Origin: Oscheius tipulae
Lineage: Eukaryota; Nematoda; Chromadorea; Rhabditida; Rhabditidae
Length of the DNA stretch: 64,000 nt
NCBI GenBank assembly: GCA_037178975.1
Contig: JASJZH010000006.1
Coordinates: forward strand, 8,866,001-8,930,000
Direction: 5' to 3'
How positions within the stretch are numbered: the stretch's first letter is position 1; every line of letters starts with the position of its first letter. The translations under genes and the position numbers were made by a program. Positions 1-12,500 of the stretch are shown here, piece after piece. The notes beneath the pieces were generated by a model. The model ran no database searches, was not told where the DNA came from, and saw only the letters and a program-made list of their open reading frames with translations.

Positions 1-290
1 TTCCAATAGGTTCTGCAGAGCTATAACAGGTGTATCCACGTTCTTGAGCACAAACACTTTGACTAGGAACTTTATCGAGAGTATGTATTAGAAAATAGTT
101 TTACACACTGAAAACAAATTAAGTTTCATTAGACTCGCTTATAAAGTACGACTAAATATGTTAGATGCTCTACATTACTTTTCAAACAAACGTTCATAGC
201 ATTTCGTTATAAAATGTGAATGAGAGCCGACTGTTAGTCACTATCAACAAGTAAACTGCTTTATGGCAGTCTTTAATCGTATGTTTTCAG

Positions 291-452
291 GTCCTGAACG
301 AATACTTCCACAACGTCTGCGAGCTCGACCTGGTTTTCAATTTCTATAAAGTGTATTCAGTCGTCGATGAGATGTTTTTGGCCGGAGAAATACGAGAAAC
401 ATCTCAGACGAAGGTGCTCAAACAGCTACTGATGCTCACGTCTCTTGAGTAA
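291..452 (+). CDS. aps-2: AP-2 adaptor complex sigma subunit, last exon (partial)
   Basis: This is the terminal exon of the small sigma chain of the AP-2 clathrin adaptor, which acts in clathrin-mediated endocytosis at the plasma membrane. The exon opens after a ttttcag acceptor in phase 0 and encodes 53 residues plus TAA. It starts VLNEYFHNVCELDL and contains the family block DEMFLAGEIRETSQTKVL, close to the vertebrate sigma-2 C-terminus. Bases 1-290 are the end of the preceding intron; the earlier exons (roughly the first 90 residues) lie outside the window. The AP-2 assignment over AP-1 sigma rests on the LNEYFHNVCELDLVFNFYKV block. A poly(A) signal follows at 602. Confidence 0.95.
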   Translation, partial: VLNEYFHNVCELDLVFNFYKVYSVVDEMFLAGEIRETSQTKVLKQLLMLTSLE

Positions 453-601
453 ACTCATCTACATTCTCCTATTCACTTTCACTTTTGCATAAGCTACCCC
501 CTGGAGTTCCTGGTGAATTCAGCTCCTATTTTTTGTATAGCAGCGTACGCCATCTGCAGTGTTGTCATTCCCGTAGAGTTGGATGTGATATATTTATATG
601 C

Positions 602-607
602 AATAAA
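602..607 (+). terminator. AATAAA poly(A) signal of the AP-2 sigma gene
   Basis: An AATAAA hexamer lies 150 bp after the stop codon of the AP-2 sigma exon and is the first one downstream. Confidence 0.5.
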
Positions 608-2100
608 TATCTAAGACATGTCAAGAGACAGCGAAGCAAAAAAGATTTGCTCAGGAGAGCTCTTCAGAGAACATGAAAGACCCTACTAAGCAGATTTCTG
701 TGGCTAAGAAAATCTGCTTGTTGAAGTCCGACAGCGTGAGTAGCTATTATTCACCCAAAATACTCAAAATACACTTTATAAAGCTCTTAAGGACCGAATC
801 ATTGCGCTCGAAATGGAGTTAGCTCCTTTGAGCTAGCAGCCGCTCAGTCGTTTGTCTCGAGCTGTGGTTCAGAAGGCCATCGAGGGCTAGTATGAGACAT
901 TCTCTTGTACGTCTGCGGTTGTCGAGGAGCTGGAGAATGATCACGGGAAGATGCTTGTCACCATCTTGGAGCTGAACAATGTGACCCGCGGCGCAGGATA
1001 ACACCAATAATGCAAAAAAGGTTTTCGGTGAAAGGTTTTCTCCACTGAACTTGCCGTTTGCGGCGAAATAAATTGCTTGTAAATCCTGCGAAAATCTGTA
1101 TGTAAATATATGAAAGGGGGAGGAGGGAAACTGTTCCTGAGGCGCATGGTATTGATTTGTAGAAGGTTAGCCAATATCAGGTTAAGAATCAGTTGCTCAA
1201 TTCTCTTTGATTACCATGGAACTATCTTCTATATCTAGGTGATTAGTCTTCTGCTCGAGTGCAGCGCCATTAAAAGAGATGGTCCCCATGTTTAAACGTC
1301 TTTCCCATTGTCTGTAGGACACGTCCGCTCTCCTGTGTGATCGAATCTGTTCGTTTTCATAAGTTTTTTCTGGCCACACTGTCGTAGGAAGGGTTGTATG
1401 AGATGTCTCTGTCGCATTCAAAGCTGCTTATTACATTCTTCATGCAAGAATATACATCTGTCAGAAGACCTTTCAGCAATGGTTGAATCTGAATCCGAGG
1501 TCGAAGTCCTCGTTGTGGAAGAGAATGAAAAGGTTGCTGCAGAGGCTGTTGGCGCTGGTTCCCGAGCTCTCCACTGTCAAGATTGAATCGTCGCTGCTCC
1601 GCGTTCCTTCAGAAGAGAAGTTAGTACCACCACAGGTCGTTCCACATCACGACAAGCGTGCGGATGTCCTGCTTGCTGATCTGCTTGCTTCGGTAGGTCT
1701 TTTCGACTTAGGTAAATGTGAAGAATGTCGAAGTTCGAAGTTAAAGCTGGTTAAGACAGGAACGGAACACAGCAAATCCAGAACTGCTCAAGAGAAGGCC
1801 AAGGAGCGTGTAAGCAGCAAAAATGGTGCTACCACTTTAAAGTGGCTCACCAATACTACCGATCCCGCGATGGAACCTAAGGGACACATACAAGGATATG
1901 CTCTTCGCAGCCTCCCTTTCAGATCCGAAAAAATTGACACGGAACGAATGAATGGTGCCTGGTGCATGATCAATGACGACCCCATCTTTCTCATTTTCCA
2001 CAATGTGGGGGTTTATTTTCATATTCACAGCAGAGCCGAGTGGAGCAAACTATACAGTGAACAAATCAAAAGTAGCCAAAACCTCAATTGACAAGAGCTC
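608..2100 (+). other. Coding-like stretch, unrecognised; longest ORF 1483-2091
   Basis: I cannot identify a gene here. An uninterrupted 202-codon ORF runs from 1483 to 2091; it has a basic, leucine-rich start (KRLLQRLLALVPEL) and no known motif. Upstream, short charged or coiled-coil-like pieces occur in shifting frames (an ATG at 618; AKKICLLKSDS near 700; EELENDHGKMLVTILEL near 930-980) with stop codons between them. This could be an unrecognised multi-exon gene or a decayed one. The splice sites I tried do not join into one frame. The stretch 2100-3263 shows nothing I can support. Confidence 0.25.
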
Positions 2101-3263
2101 GTTGACGCATTTCGGAAATTAGTAATTTTTTGGCTTTTTCGCTTGGTGCAAGACGATTTACAGATTAACCATAACCTTTCGATGCAGGCAAAATTGAGCA
2201 AAAGAAAAATGCTCTGGACACTCGCTTTAAGTTATTATTCTTGCGATACTCTAGCGCTTCGATATACTTGCTTCTCATACTCTAAATACACAAATCTCCA
2301 ATACAGAAGCACGCAGTTTAAAGTAGAGAAAGGCTCGTGTGGACTAGCTTTGACCAGGCCAGCTTTTCGATACCTGCTCTTTTTATGAACAGCACCCTCA
2401 GTGGATTGGTTGTTTTTTTAAAGCAGACCTGCTCCCTTTTACATTTGGCTTGTAAAGCTGACAATGAACAAACTGTATAGCACGTAGAGATAGAAAGAGT
2501 GAGAATAGTCAGACTTACAAATCATTTGACATTGTCTCTTTGTATTGTCATTGCATGCGGGTCTGACTCATTGTCACGGCTGAGCGAGTATCTACAGTGG
2601 CCATTGGCCCGTGGGTCCGAAACCACATTGAAACCGGTAAGTGAGCCGATTATGCACTGGGCGCCCATGTCGAGACTCGTCCTTTAGCTGAGTTTTGTTG
2701 TCATTGCCTCCGCCCCCTCTCCCTGAATACCGTTCATGTACGAGGCACAACTGATGATGCCCAGCGAATTATGCGGCGATCAATGGACGATCCGGCTCTC
2801 TCCAACCGCCAACATTGCCGGAAGCTAGGCACCATTATCACTTTCGGGCTTGACCTATTCTCTATCCTCGTTCATCACAAATGTTTTCGGTTTCAGAGAT
2901 GGTCTCCCCTCGAGCTTTGACAGCGATATCCTTCTGTCTACGTCTATTCATTCTGGTCTGTTCCTTAAGTAGAACATAGTTCCTGATAGTTCGATGTTAA
3001 TGTTAACGATGGTAGCATGAACAGATTGACAGAATATGTTGACCCTCGACACAAAGACCTGCATTTTGTCTCTGCCAATCTGCCAGCATAGTCTGTTAAT
3101 AGCTTGAACATTTTGACAGATTAGCATAGAACATTCTCATTTTTTATATCAGTCTATAATATTTATGTTCACATCACCTGCATTCATATTGCTAGCTTAT
3201 ACTACACAGTTTGCTATCTATCCACTACCAAGATCAAACATGTCACTTTAGGTCTGTGACATT

Positions 3264-4526
3264 ATGCAAAGTTTCCAGGTTCTGTCTGTGACATCTATGA
3301 TTCTCATCCTGACAGCTCCTGGTGCCTGTTTCTCTCGCTACCTCAACGGTCAACCGATCAGCAGGGAAATCTGTCCTGGACAGAACTCCATCTTCCCCAT
3401 GAATGCGGACAGATGGAGCAACGCCCTGCATTTCCAAGGCCGTGGACAAAAGTAGGAACCGTTTTTGTAGCAATACATGTCTTTCAGTATTTACGGACAA
3501 GTGGCTCTCATCGTCGTCTCTCTAGTCTTCGCTCTGATTACTGTTGGCGCCAGCTGTGTGCACCTTGCTGCTGGGAGGAGTATTACTTACGCAGTAGGTG
3601 GCCCGAGATACTCCCTTTGTTCACCTAAAAGCTTTGACGACAAACCTGTTTACAAACAGAAAGTACTCGCTACTCGATCAACACTTTTTGTATTTCCATA
3701 CTTTTTTGATGCTCTCAATCCCGTGCCGCGGCGCGCGTAATACCTGCCTATAAACAACTACACTATTCCGGGCGACGCGACCGGAAACAGGTTACCTCAC
3801 CACAAAAACGGGATCGAATGACGTAATGGCGAAATTCAGCAACTCTTTGCCGCCGGCCTGTCACTGGTAGCCTTTTTGGTCTGTGGAGGTGTAGAGACGT
3901 GGTATGCAACAGGATTTGATCACATGGCCTTCTTCATACAGGTAGCAGGAAGGAAAACAAATAAAGGTTGCATCTAGGCGATTGGAAATGGAGTGTTTTC
4001 GGGCTGTGCCGGCTTGCCAGGATGTCAGATTCAGTTTGTGGTCAAAGGATGGGCCGTGGCAGCGGTATGTTTCTTATTAGAGCGGCTCCCAAACTTAAGT
4101 CACATGATAGTCCCTCAAAAGATAGAAAACGTTCCGGATATATATAGAGGATTAAGCGGTAGTACAAGTTCTTTAAACTTTTGATTGTTAAATTGTTGAT
4201 GTCACTTCTGTTCTGTTCCATGCCAAACCTGATTTTCAATAAGGTTTCAACGTGTAACCATAGCATTGCTGACTTAGCTTCGTTATGAGACCAACACGTA
4301 GAAAAACTTCAGTTTTTAAATCATATACAAAGTTGTACTGTAATGCATGGAATTTCCAGGCCTTCTACTTCCTCAGTGCAGTACTCTATATTGGTGACAT
4401 GATTCTGGTCTTCGCCAACCAGGACAAGTAAGTCCACGGGCACATGACTGCACTCCCTTGTACTGTTAACCCCTGTCTATGTTCAGATACCATTCGGATA
4501 ACTATCCCGTCCCCCAACGCTACTAA
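3264..4526 (+). CDS. Four-transmembrane MARVEL-like protein
   Basis: Six exons join cleanly: 3264-3451, 3488-3593, 3840-3941, 3978-4064, 4360-4427 and 4487-4526, giving 196 aa. Four hydrophobic segments are visible: near the N-terminus (VTSMILILTAPGACF), in exon 2 (VALIVVSLVFALITVGAS), in exon 3 (LFAAGLSLVAFLVCGGVETW) and in exon 5 (AFYFLSAVLYIGDMILVF). A loop with conserved-looking cysteines (SGCAGLPGC) precedes the last span. The tail is short, polar and tyrosine-rich (YHSDNYPVPQRY). This layout fits the MARVEL/tetraspan class of membrane-apposition and vesicle proteins, but no exact orthologue is recognised. A ctttag acceptor lies 13 nt before the ATG. The gene is followed on the same strand by CDC25, 380 bp away. 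Confidence 0.7.
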
Positions 4527-4728
4527 CCAAGGTATTCCATCAATTTGTTTCAATTCCAAGCATCTTTCAGAAGATACCCAAATGTGACTCTACGTGGTGG
4601 TCGCATACTTCGTCGCTCTTTCTGATCTGTTCTGCATTCTGAAACGATGTATCTCCATGCTTCGAATAGATAGAAATGTATACTGCCATATTGGTGTCTA
4701 TTATTATATATCTATTGTTTTTCAGTCG

Positions 4729-4734
4729 AATAAA
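4729..4734 (+). terminator. AATAAA poly(A) signal of the MARVEL-like gene
   Basis: AATAAA lies about 200 bp after the stop of the MARVEL-like gene and about 170 bp before the probable trans-splice acceptor of CDC25. Confidence 0.5.
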
Positions 4735-4906
4735 GCCTCTTCAAATCGATTTTTATCGATATGATTATGTTAGCAGTCCCCTGAATCTCCGAGTTAATTT
4801 CGCTTTCCATTGTTCAGGGAACACCAGTAGACCACCCATTTTACGACCATTTATTTCGTTTTACAATCAAATTTACAACTTTGTGTAAAGACGCTTTAAT
4901 TTCAGC

Positions 4907-6081
4907 ATGCAGACGCATTTTGAAATTAAAGAATGCCGCCTAGAAGATAATGACCTCGAAGAAATAAAGGTAACTATTGTTTTTTGTTGTGTTTAGGTCG
5001 GTTTTCAGACTTACTCATTACCAATTGAAGCACATCGCAAGACTAAGTCAATCGCCTATGCACCCATATCTTCAAGGACTCTTTCTGCACTTCTCTTCAG
5101 TGAAGGGGTTGATGGTTTTCTCGAAAAGTTTATTCTCGTGGACTGCCGCTATCCCTATGAGTACAGTGGAGGACATATTGAAGTAAGTCATGTCCAACAT
5201 CTGGTTTGTACGATATAGTTGTCCGTTTGTTTCCAAAAAAAAGTCTGCCTCAATAACTTTCCTTTGAGTATGATTTGTGGGAATACAGTCTACTTTAGGG
5301 TGCCATCAACTTATTTGATACCGCAGACCTGGCCAACGTGTTTTTCCCTTATGTTGGTAGTACTGAAAAGAAAATTCCGATCTTCTACTGCGAATACTCC
5401 CAGTGCAGAGGCCCGAATATGTAAGTTTTTAAATCAAGCTAGTATTCTATTATTCATTTATCGAAGTTATTTTGTGTTGCTGAGCTGGGAATTGGTCTTC
5501 CCGGGCCAGTTTTGTAGCGGGGTCAGATCAAAAAGAGGGCTCAAAGCCTGGAACTGGGATAGTCAAACTGAGTTCTTTTTGATTGATTTCCAAGAATATC
5601 AAACAACGACTGTTTACAGGGCTGATGCACTCAGAGCTCTTGACCGTACTTTCAATGCCAAAAACTACCCCAAGTTGACATACAGCGAGATTTATGTTCT
5701 GGAATGCGGCTACAGAAACTTTTTCAATCAAGGTATATACCTCCATCATTGCCAGCCTCAAAACTATATTGAAATGGACGATATTAACTACAAATCAAAG
5801 TTGAAAAACATGAACTGGCACAAGAAGAGCAGGAGACAGCGATCTGGCAAGTTTTTCGGCATATTTGTTCACCAAAACATTCCAGTGACCATCAGAGTAA
5901 GTCGTTTCTATCAAGAGCGAGTAGAGTCAACTGTCGAAGCCTGCAAGCTCAACTTCTCCAGTGGTAAGATGGACAGAAACTGTAGACAAAATCATTTTCA
6001 GATAGCTCATTTTCGGATGATAGCATGCACACACCGGTGCCACATCGTCCCGGAACCCCAAAAAGCCGTAGATCGGTTTGA
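4907..6081 (+). CDS. cdc25: CDC25-type dual-specificity phosphatase
   Basis: CDC25 removes inhibitory phosphates from cyclin-dependent kinases and drives entry into mitosis. Exons 4907-4969, 4997-5182, 5299-5420, 5620-5963 and 6002-6081 give 264 aa. The rhodanese-fold catalytic domain is clear: ISSRTLSALL, then [20 protein letters not shown], then the Cx5R active site YCEYSQCRGP (nucleophile codon 5389-5391), then YPKLTYSEIYVLECGYRNFF and CQPQNYIEMDD. A serine/proline-rich basic tail ends RRSV. The start codon sits one base after a tttcag acceptor, so the long regulatory N-terminus typical of vertebrate CDC25 is absent, and only about 20 residues precede the catalytic domain. An additional upstream exon cannot be excluded. 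The active-site loop has Gln-Cys where vertebrate enzymes have Ser-Glu. Confidence 0.9.
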
Positions 6082-7015
6082 AGTTTCTTTCTTTTTTTTG
6101 CTTCCTATGTTTTTTTTTTGCAGAATAATGAACTTTTATGCTTTTCATACAATTTTTGTTGCCATTCCTGTTTGGGTTCAAGTCTTTGCAATTTTTGGGT
6201 GTTTGTAGGTTCACAATAGCGATTATGACGAGTAGACTTCTAGCTTATCCTTGATGGCTGTTTTTGACGTGTTCATGGTTCATAGCGCCTCACCGGAAAG
6301 AAATACCTTGAACCAATATAAGGCGGAGAAGAAAAGCTTGAAGATGCTAGTATTACGCATAAGATCTAGGGGATTATAGGGGTACAATGTGGTGGTCTAA
6401 AGAAACGAATGCTCTAGTAGGTCGAACATATTTATTGCTACCAAAGCGCCTACCGAAGATGGGTCAAACGCAGAAGATAAATCTTAGGCTCTACTTTTTT
6501 ATCTGAACAAGTTGTTGGCATAAAACAGTTTTCCCTATTCTTAATAGGTATTATAACCAGTCTCTGTCATTCTATTTGACATTTCAACCTTTTAATCCTC
6601 TTCACCATATCCCTAATGGCCTCATTAAAACTAATTGCGCACCTTTTTACCCTTAAGTCGATAGGAAACCAAATGGCTGAGAAGTATTACAGAGTGCACT
6701 TCAGTCTAGTACACAGTCAGTGATGAGATAGAGCTCGAGAGAAGTAGGAGAGCATGTGTCGAAAGTGTCTGTTCGAGTTCTCTCTTCATTTCCGCTGGGA
6801 ACCAATGCTCGAGACTTGTTTTAACCCGAACATGTTGTTTCGATATCCGTTGCGAGATGAATATTTCTTACTACTGCTTAGAATGCACACAGCATCTAAG
6901 CTGCAGCAGTTACACAAAAATACTGCCAACCTTGTAACCAGAACTGATCTTTCAGGTGGAGAAGACAAAATAGTCGAGCTGGACGAGCTGGAGATCTTCC
7001 GATCAAGCGATTATC
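6082..7015 (+). other. Intergenic, no supported gene
   Basis: This holds the CDC25 3' UTR and spacer. An open frame at 6754-7089 has no recognisable content and overlaps the first exon of the next gene in another frame. Confidence 0.4.
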
Positions 7016-7454
7016 ATGGAAGACAGCCGAAATGCTCTCAAGTCGTCTTTACGGCTGTGGAACGAGACTCAGCGAACATGAGCCTGTAGAGCAACGTGAT
7101 GTTTAAAGCTTGGTCCATTTAATGCGGAAATTCGTAGCGCCAGGTAAACAGTTTTTCGAGCTTCAACTTTTGCTTCACATTCCAGGCACTCTTGTCGTTT
7201 CCGACTACGGCGGTACCTACATTTTAGGACAGAAACTTCTAGAAGATAACATCAAAGTCTTGGATGCGGCAGACCGAGCAACTGAGAATGGCGGCTCCTA
7301 TGGCGGAATTCGCAAGAAGTTGAAGAACTTGTATGGAATCGGTCAAGCATCCTACACCTCTCCTCTCTGTTTCCGGATGTGGCACAAGGAGAAGTTCATA
7401 ATGAACAATGTTCTGCTAGAAGTAGCAAAAGAATATTCAGTGGGAGACGAATAA
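7016..7454 (+). CDS. Hypothetical 109-aa protein
   Basis: Three exons join in frame: 7016-7041, 7109-7143 and 7186-7454. The protein begins MEDSRNALN. The last exon encodes a soluble-looking sequence with GTLVVSDYGGTYILGQ, a glycine-rich turn (ENGGSYGGIRKKLKNLYGIG) and an acidic end (EYSVGDE). No signal peptide or membrane segment is seen, and I do not recognise a family. A ctttcag acceptor lies upstream at about 6955. The TAA stop is embedded in an AATAAA hexamer (7450-7455), so the stop codon and the poly(A) signal overlap. The small first exon is the least certain part. Confidence 0.5.
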
Positions 7455-7683
7455 AGTTTTTGTTGAGTTTCTACGAGTGTTTGCAAAAGATATAAAAGTT
7501 AGGACGGCGTCTATTCACAAAAAGCCCAAGTTTTTGACTTCGTTAGAATCCTAACAGGAACTAGGAAATCATTTTCCCCTCTCATCCAGCTGCTCTGTGT
7601 CTCTAACATTCTCGTGAATCCGAAAATTCGTCTGTATTTTTCAAACATGGGTTTTTTTTCTAGGTTTCAAAGAAAGGTGAAGA

Positions 7684-8618
7684 ATGAGCGCGAACTTAGT
7701 CGACAGAAGAAATTACATAACCGGATCTCTAGGCGGATCGAATCTCTCCCACAGGAACTTTTCAAAACAAAATTCCACTGCCCCAAGCCGATTCGGTGGA
7801 AGCTCCAACAAGTCTCACTACAGAGGTAGGCTTTTATCATTGTTTTTTTAACAAAGTTATTAGGAGTAAGTCGCAACCAGTCACATCCCAATCAGCCACT
7901 TTCTACCAGACGAGCCGAAAACCGTACGTGAAACTCTATCCCTAGTCTTATATCCGAAAGATCCGCATAATTTCAAGGTGGTCGTCGATCAGGTATTTTT
8001 TGTATATTTTGCGTCCAAACAAGAGATTCAGAGCGGCTACAACGTGCTCGTCTCTCCCCTACTCTTTTCCAAAACATAGACTCTCACCTGCATCAAAGTC
8101 GCAGTGACCGGAGCACTTCCGGATTACAAAGAGGACAAATGTGACCTGGCAGCTGGACGAACTTTCATGGGCTCAGTCATAAAGGTTTCCAGATTGATGT
8201 TGGATGGAGCAAAAATCGACTGCTGCAATATCCGAAAGGCTCTGATCGATATATATTATAAGTGCATGTCATATTGTTTCACTACCACTACGTTTTATTT
8301 TACCATGTAAATTTGATGTTATGCCATTATCAGCGGCCATTAAAGGATCCGACCACGGAGTAGAGATCAGAAACACTGAGAAAAGTAGTTATGGATCAAT
8401 GTGGGATCTATCAAATGTCAAGCGTCCAGGTAGTAGTTCTTGTTATGAGCCCTTATATTGTTTTGTATAGTTTACCGACTGAGTCCGTCCTGACTCGCAT
8501 TAGAACTGTTCTAGCTGACAAGGGAAAGTTTTTTGTTGCCCCCAGTTATCCTCATGAGACCGGTGTCATTCCAAAAGCCATTAAAAATAATGGTGTTTCT
8601 CAGATTTTCAGCTGCTGA
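7684..8618 (+). CDS. Hypothetical protein, gene model incomplete
   Basis: The first three exons are supportable: 7684-7825 (MSANLVDRRNYITGSLGG, then a serine/asparagine-rich segment), 7871-7992 (SHFLPDEPKTVRETLSLVLY) and 8080-8184 (TLTCIKVAVTGALPDYKEDK). Further coding-like pieces follow: about 8333-8430 (IKGSDHGVEIRNTEKSSYGS) and a last exon ending at 8618 (PHETGVIPKAIKNNGVSQIF, then SC and stop). I could not join the last two to the first three in one frame, so there is a missed exon, a misread boundary, or two genes. The exon 2 acceptor (gagtaag) is also atypical. No family is recognised. Confidence 0.4.
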
Positions 8619-9538
8619 ATGCTGTCTGCTGTCCTCTTGGGTGTTTTCCGTTTCCAGATTTTGAGTTGAATTGGCACCCGATATTCAGCTTCTTTCAGCG
8701 CAAGTGACCAATTGGTGCAGAACCTATATATGCCCACCGCATGAATATAAGTGCAAATTTAGTTCAAAATCTGTAAACGGGAAACGCCACGCCTTTGATT
8801 TTTGTTCTATTTAAGTACAGTCTGTCGTAGTTTCCAAAAATTGATGTCTTGGTTGGACGGATCCAAAGAGTAAACGAGCTATATTGAGAAACAACACCTG
8901 ACCGTTTATGAACTTCACAGTTTGAACGTTTACATGCATCATCCTTTCATTATAATTCTTTCAAAGAATCCATCTCAGAACATCTTCTATCCAGCAGCAA
9001 GTTTCGTTCTTTTACCTATTTGAATGACTCTCGCTAGGGTCAGCTGCTACAAGCGTGCGGCACCAGGCAAATAAGTGCGCGCACAAGCTCAATCTGTTTT
9101 TTTTCGGACGTACTTTGGCATCTAATTCTGAGTAAAATGAGCCGCCGAATCGTGTATAATTCTAATTTTGGTTCTTCTGTTTGCTTCATTCTTTGCCACA
9201 AAACTTGTTCATAAGCGGCAAACAAAGAAGTCACAAGAAAATTTTTTGCATTTGATTTATTCTTTCCCATTCTCTACCCTTATATGCAATGCAAAAAATT
9301 CTCATTTTCTTTCAATGTCTAAATCTTTTCTAGCAGAAAAATAGCATCTGAAAATTTTACTTACCATCTCACTGACATGCCTTGTACACTTGAATCCTAA
9401 GGAAACATTTCGCATTTCTGTCTGTCTGTCCTCTCTACAATTTAAATAGACTGTTTTAAGGTTTTCATCAAGCTGAAAGTAGAACCAGTCAAATTGAACC
9501 GCTCCGCAAGACCTTGTGCAGAGGGTTAAACTTCCAAA
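8619..9538 (+). other. Intergenic, nothing recognised
   Basis: No coding exon, RNA gene or clear repeat is recognised between the preceding gene and ARID4. A gtgcag acceptor lies about 20 nt before the ARID4 start codon. Confidence 0.4.
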
Positions 9539-12500
9539 ATGCAGGCGAGTAGTCTACTTTTGATCCCCATCACCCAACAACTCTTTTCAGTCAGACGATC
9601 CTCCCTACCTGACCGTAGGCACAGAAGTCTCGGCCAAGTTTAAAGGAGCCTTCTGTGAAGCAAAGATCAAGAAAGTTACGAAATCAGTGAAATGCAAGGT
9701 CGGACAAACTTTCTTCAAACTTTTAGTATAAAGTTTTAGATTCAACTGAAGGAACATCCTTATGGCTCCGTCACTATCGAACATCCTCATATCAAGAGCG
9801 ACAACTTGGAACTGAATCAAATGGTCGATTTCGTAGAGGGAAAGACGATAAAGAAGGGAATGATTCAGACTATCAAGGACTGTAGTACCTACCATGTCGG
9901 TGAGTAGATTTCAGTGGCGCCAAGAAGGCTTATTCAAAAAGACAGTGCCATTGAAACCAGTTGTGTCCGAACTAAAACACAGTAATGATCTGGGAAACTG
10001 CAATTTGTGGTTATTGCTGGCGCCGGAGCTTGTCTGAGAATACAGCCAGAAGAGAGCGTCCTTTCTCATTTATATTCCTATTCGTTCAGTTTTTAACGAC
10101 GGTGATGAGAAGACTCTCCGTCGGACACAGATGTGCCTCAAGGGAGCTCGACATTTTGACGAGAAAGTCAGTCTGGATGCCCTGCCCCTCTACAATCCGG
10201 AGCAATGGATCAACAATCCGGAACTGGTCAGAGGAACGGAGATCATGCCGAAAGAGATGGTCAAGAAGTATAAAAAGTGGGTTGGGAGGAGAGAGAAGAC
10301 TGATTGAGAGTTCAGGAGGAAAATGGAAGAGAGTTCCCCGTCGAAGAGCAAGAGACGAAAGGAGAAGGAGGAGAGCGATGACGAGTTGGAAAAGAAGAAG
10401 ATGCGAGAGAAGAGAGCTGCAGCTTCTGCAGCTACGGTGGCTATTGGAGAGATGGGGGATCAGGTAAGCCCGTCGTCATCTTTTCTTTTCGAAGTCGTTC
10501 CACAATCCTCGCCGATTGTTCCCAACACGGAAACTGGCTAGTCGATCTATCCTAAGATGTTTGAAGGTGGCTTTTGCATAAGGTAAAGAATTGACGGTGC
10601 AAGATGTGATGTCTGACAGGGATGTATCTTTTTAGCTTTGGTGTCTTCAAAAGCTCGCAACCTAGACAACACCTTGAACTCCGGAGAGATTCTTGCCTAT
10701 ACAGAGGTGCTAGTTGTAATTAACCTGTCACATCTGTACCTCCCGACCCATTTCTTTTATGGAATTGATTCCAGGCTTGCGAGCAGATGCAAAATTACAC
10801 CTCTCCCTTTTAGTCAACAAAGATTCTTATATTTCCAGGGCGACACCGAAATCAGCTGTGACGGATCATCGAGCGGAGACGCGAGTGACGTCGAAAAAGA
10901 GAAGGAGAAGGATAGAAAAAAAGTCGAGATGGAAAAGAAGGAAAAGAGTGTGGCTAAGAGTCCTGCTGAGCCCACGTTCACGGTAGAATCATGCCTTCTA
11001 TTAACTGGCAAGTCTTTCAGTTCGCAACCGGCGATGTGATCTGCTGCTACGACGAGATGCCTCCCAAAGGAAAATGGCTTCCAGGAGTCGTCGTGTCTCG
11101 TCGTGCTTACCGCAACTCGCCGAAAGCCAGTGTCTTGATGAAAAAGGAGCTTGCTATCAGATTGTTCACCAACAGTCAATAGTGAGTTGACTCCCATATA
11201 TGTTTCCAAACCAGTTTCAGTGTTCGTGTCGCTCCCGGTCAGTTGACCATGTTTAAGAAGCAGAAAATAACCAGTAAGGATCTAGAAGGAATGGATTCGA
11301 CTCTGAAGACGGCCGTGGATAAAGCTAAGGGTTTTGCTGACAAACAGACTCTGCCATCGACATGGAAGAGAGCAGAGATTTTTGATGAAGATGAGGCCGG
11401 GCCTTCTAAGGAAAAGGACGAGAAGAAGAAAGATGTCAAGAAGGAGGAAAAGATCATAAAGAAGGAGGAAGAAGACTCTGAACTATCTGAAAGCAGCGAT
11501 GATGAGCCTGTTGGAGAAGAAGCTGATCTATTCGTGGCCCAGTTGTACAAGTACCAGGAGGATAGAGGTAGACTCTACTTTACTTTGATAATCTAAAAGA
11601 TGAAGAACTGTCCGTATAGCACTCTTTAAGCTTATAGAGAAACCCAGGTTAGCAGGGATTGTCATCCTGACAGGCCAGGCCAGTCAAGTCGGCCAGCTTT
11701 GTAAACAGCAGACTCCCTGCCATCACAAGTGAGACCGAAAGGAGCTGGTTAAATCTGTTTCAAACTTATCCAGAAAACCACATTGTTTTGTAGGGATGGT
11801 CAAGGTTACAGGCCTAGCTATCCAGATCGTGCCAGTTTGGGGAACAATAGGCTTTCTGGCTTGACCAGCCATACTCATGCTAACCGACGTTGGCTTTTTT
11901 GCCACCTTAGCAATGTTTGAATCTCTCGGACAAACTTGACTTTTTCTTAATCTTTGTAGAACATGGCTAAATGCAAAACTTATGATTGCAATCTAATAGA
12001 TTGATACAAACTTGACCTTCCGACATGGTTCATTTGAAATTCGTCAAACTGTCTCACAATGTAGAGATTGCCTCAACTTATCTATTTCAGGTACTCCTAT
12101 CAATCGTGTTCCTGTCCTCGGAGGTCGCGAGATCGACATGTACCGTTTCTACCGCTGTGTCGAGCATTATGGTGGGCAGAAGAAGGTCAAAGCCAACGGC
12201 GACTGGAAGAAGGTAATGGTCAGAATGAAGCTGGAAGGATGTCCTGGAGCCACTCCAGTCACTATCAAGAACGCCTACTCCAGGTACTCTTTCTGTTTTT
12301 GTTTGAAAACGTTCAACGCATCAGATATCTGCAAGCGTTCGCCATCTTTTACAAAGACCTTGGTTCGTCTTGGACACAGTCAACTGGTACAGGAACTGCA
12401 AGTCCTCGAGATGGACGACGACTGCTCATGCGAGGTCCGACAGACGAGCAGAAGAAAAAAAAGACGGTCACGAAGCCGGGAGAGAAGGAGTCGACTGTAG

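Noticed and set aside
10268-10315. Premature TGA in ARID4 after the Tudor region
   Set aside because: The stop lies in a 48-bp intron (gtataa...ttcag); removing it restores the frame exactly.
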